A stretch of 64,000 nucleotides of DNA from Vanrija pseudolonga (lineage: Eukaryota > Basidiomycota > Tremellomycetes > Trichosporonales > Trichosporonaceae): NCBI RefSeq assembly GCF_020906515.1, contig NC_085852.1, positions 2,170,001 to 2,234,000 of the forward strand, read 5' to 3'. Shown here piece after piece: positions 63,723 through 64,000 of the stretch (position 1 is the stretch's first letter; each line of letters begins with the position of its first letter). The notes beneath the pieces are model-generated. The model was not told the DNA's origin. It made no database searches and was given only the letters and a program-made list of their open reading frames with translations. A program made the position numbers and the translations under genes.

Positions 63723-64000
63723 GGTGGGTTGTGGGTGTGGTGGTGGTGGCGAAGTCGAACTCGAACTCGAACTCGACGCTGAAGAAAAGGTAGAGTAATC
63801 GTCCCCGGCGTGGACCAGTAGTCGACTTTGCTCGTCTGCCCCTGCTCCTGCTCGACTCGTCTTGGCTTTTATCGGGCCATCGTCCCGATTGCCCGCGGCC
63901 TTGCGCCCGGGAACCCGGGCCATTGGAGCCCCAGGGGTTGGAAGGTGAGATCAGGCAGTGTGGGTCGGTGGCCAGCAGGACCAGTACGTCAGCCAGTCGT
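63723..64000. other. Upstream region of the AAAP transporter
   Basis: The leader contains a GAACTC/GAACTCG repeat (about 63750-63778). No further gene begins before the window ends. Confidence 0.45.

Noticed and set aside
1-64000. CRISPR arrays, integrons, bacterial operons or phage modules
   Set aside because: The DNA is eukaryotic with spliceosomal introns; no regularly spaced repeats with unique spacers and no bacterial-type gene order were seen.

Overview
The window looks like nuclear DNA of a basidiomycete yeast, most likely Tremellomycetes (Trichosporonales-like; this placement is inference). The signs are GC-rich coding sequence, many introns of about 35-60 nt with GT-AG ends and a CTGAC or CTAAC branch site 6-15 nt before the acceptor, intron-bearing tRNA genes, and fungal gene content. 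I see no prophage, integron, CRISPR array, retroelement or intact DNA transposon.

Layout. 0-4 kb: the 3' end of a proline iminopeptidase, then three tandem, decaying F-box-like paralogues on the minus strand. 4.4-10.7 kb: an alpha/beta hydrolase, a zinc-free medium-chain reductase, a gene-poor gap of 1.9 kb and an unrecognised 474-aa protein. 10.9-23.1 kb: three members of one leucine-rich-repeat (LRR) family scattered among small orphan genes, a duplicated SnoaL-like protein, three intron-containing tRNA genes (Ala, Arg, Thr) and a soluble fumarate reductase. 23.8-25.2 kb: a wax-synthase-domain membrane protein.

25.7-39.1 kb is the standout: nine consecutive plus-strand genes form one tandem family. 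The family plan is an N-terminal WW domain cut by introns at fixed positions, with a 40-nt exon that encodes the domain's centre, followed by Pro/Gln/Gly/Tyr-rich low-complexity sequence, one or two glycine-zipper-like hydrophobic segments and a basic or Gly-rich tail. Six copies keep both signature Trp residues, two have lost both, and one has lost the domain.

39.3-64 kb is mainly housekeeping: HIS1 (histidine synthesis, with a 12-nt exon), an OCA/SIW14-type phosphatase-fold protein without the catalytic Cys, a 1386-aa disordered protein ending in an Ast1-like reductase fold, a complex I subunit, an atypical SDR, a mitochondrial uS11, a multi-pass membrane protein, a carnitine carrier, an SLC43/FMP42-like transporter, a DAO-type flavoprotein and an AAAP amino-acid transporter. 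A pair of diverged tandem repeats at 50.9-51.5 kb keeps a hairpin although the stem sequence has changed completely, which suggests a structured RNA. Mitochondrial and amino-acid genes recur here, but this is a normal eukaryotic layout with one promoter per gene, not operons.

Splice sites, reading frames and phases were worked out by hand from the sequence. Family names come from motif recognition without database searches.
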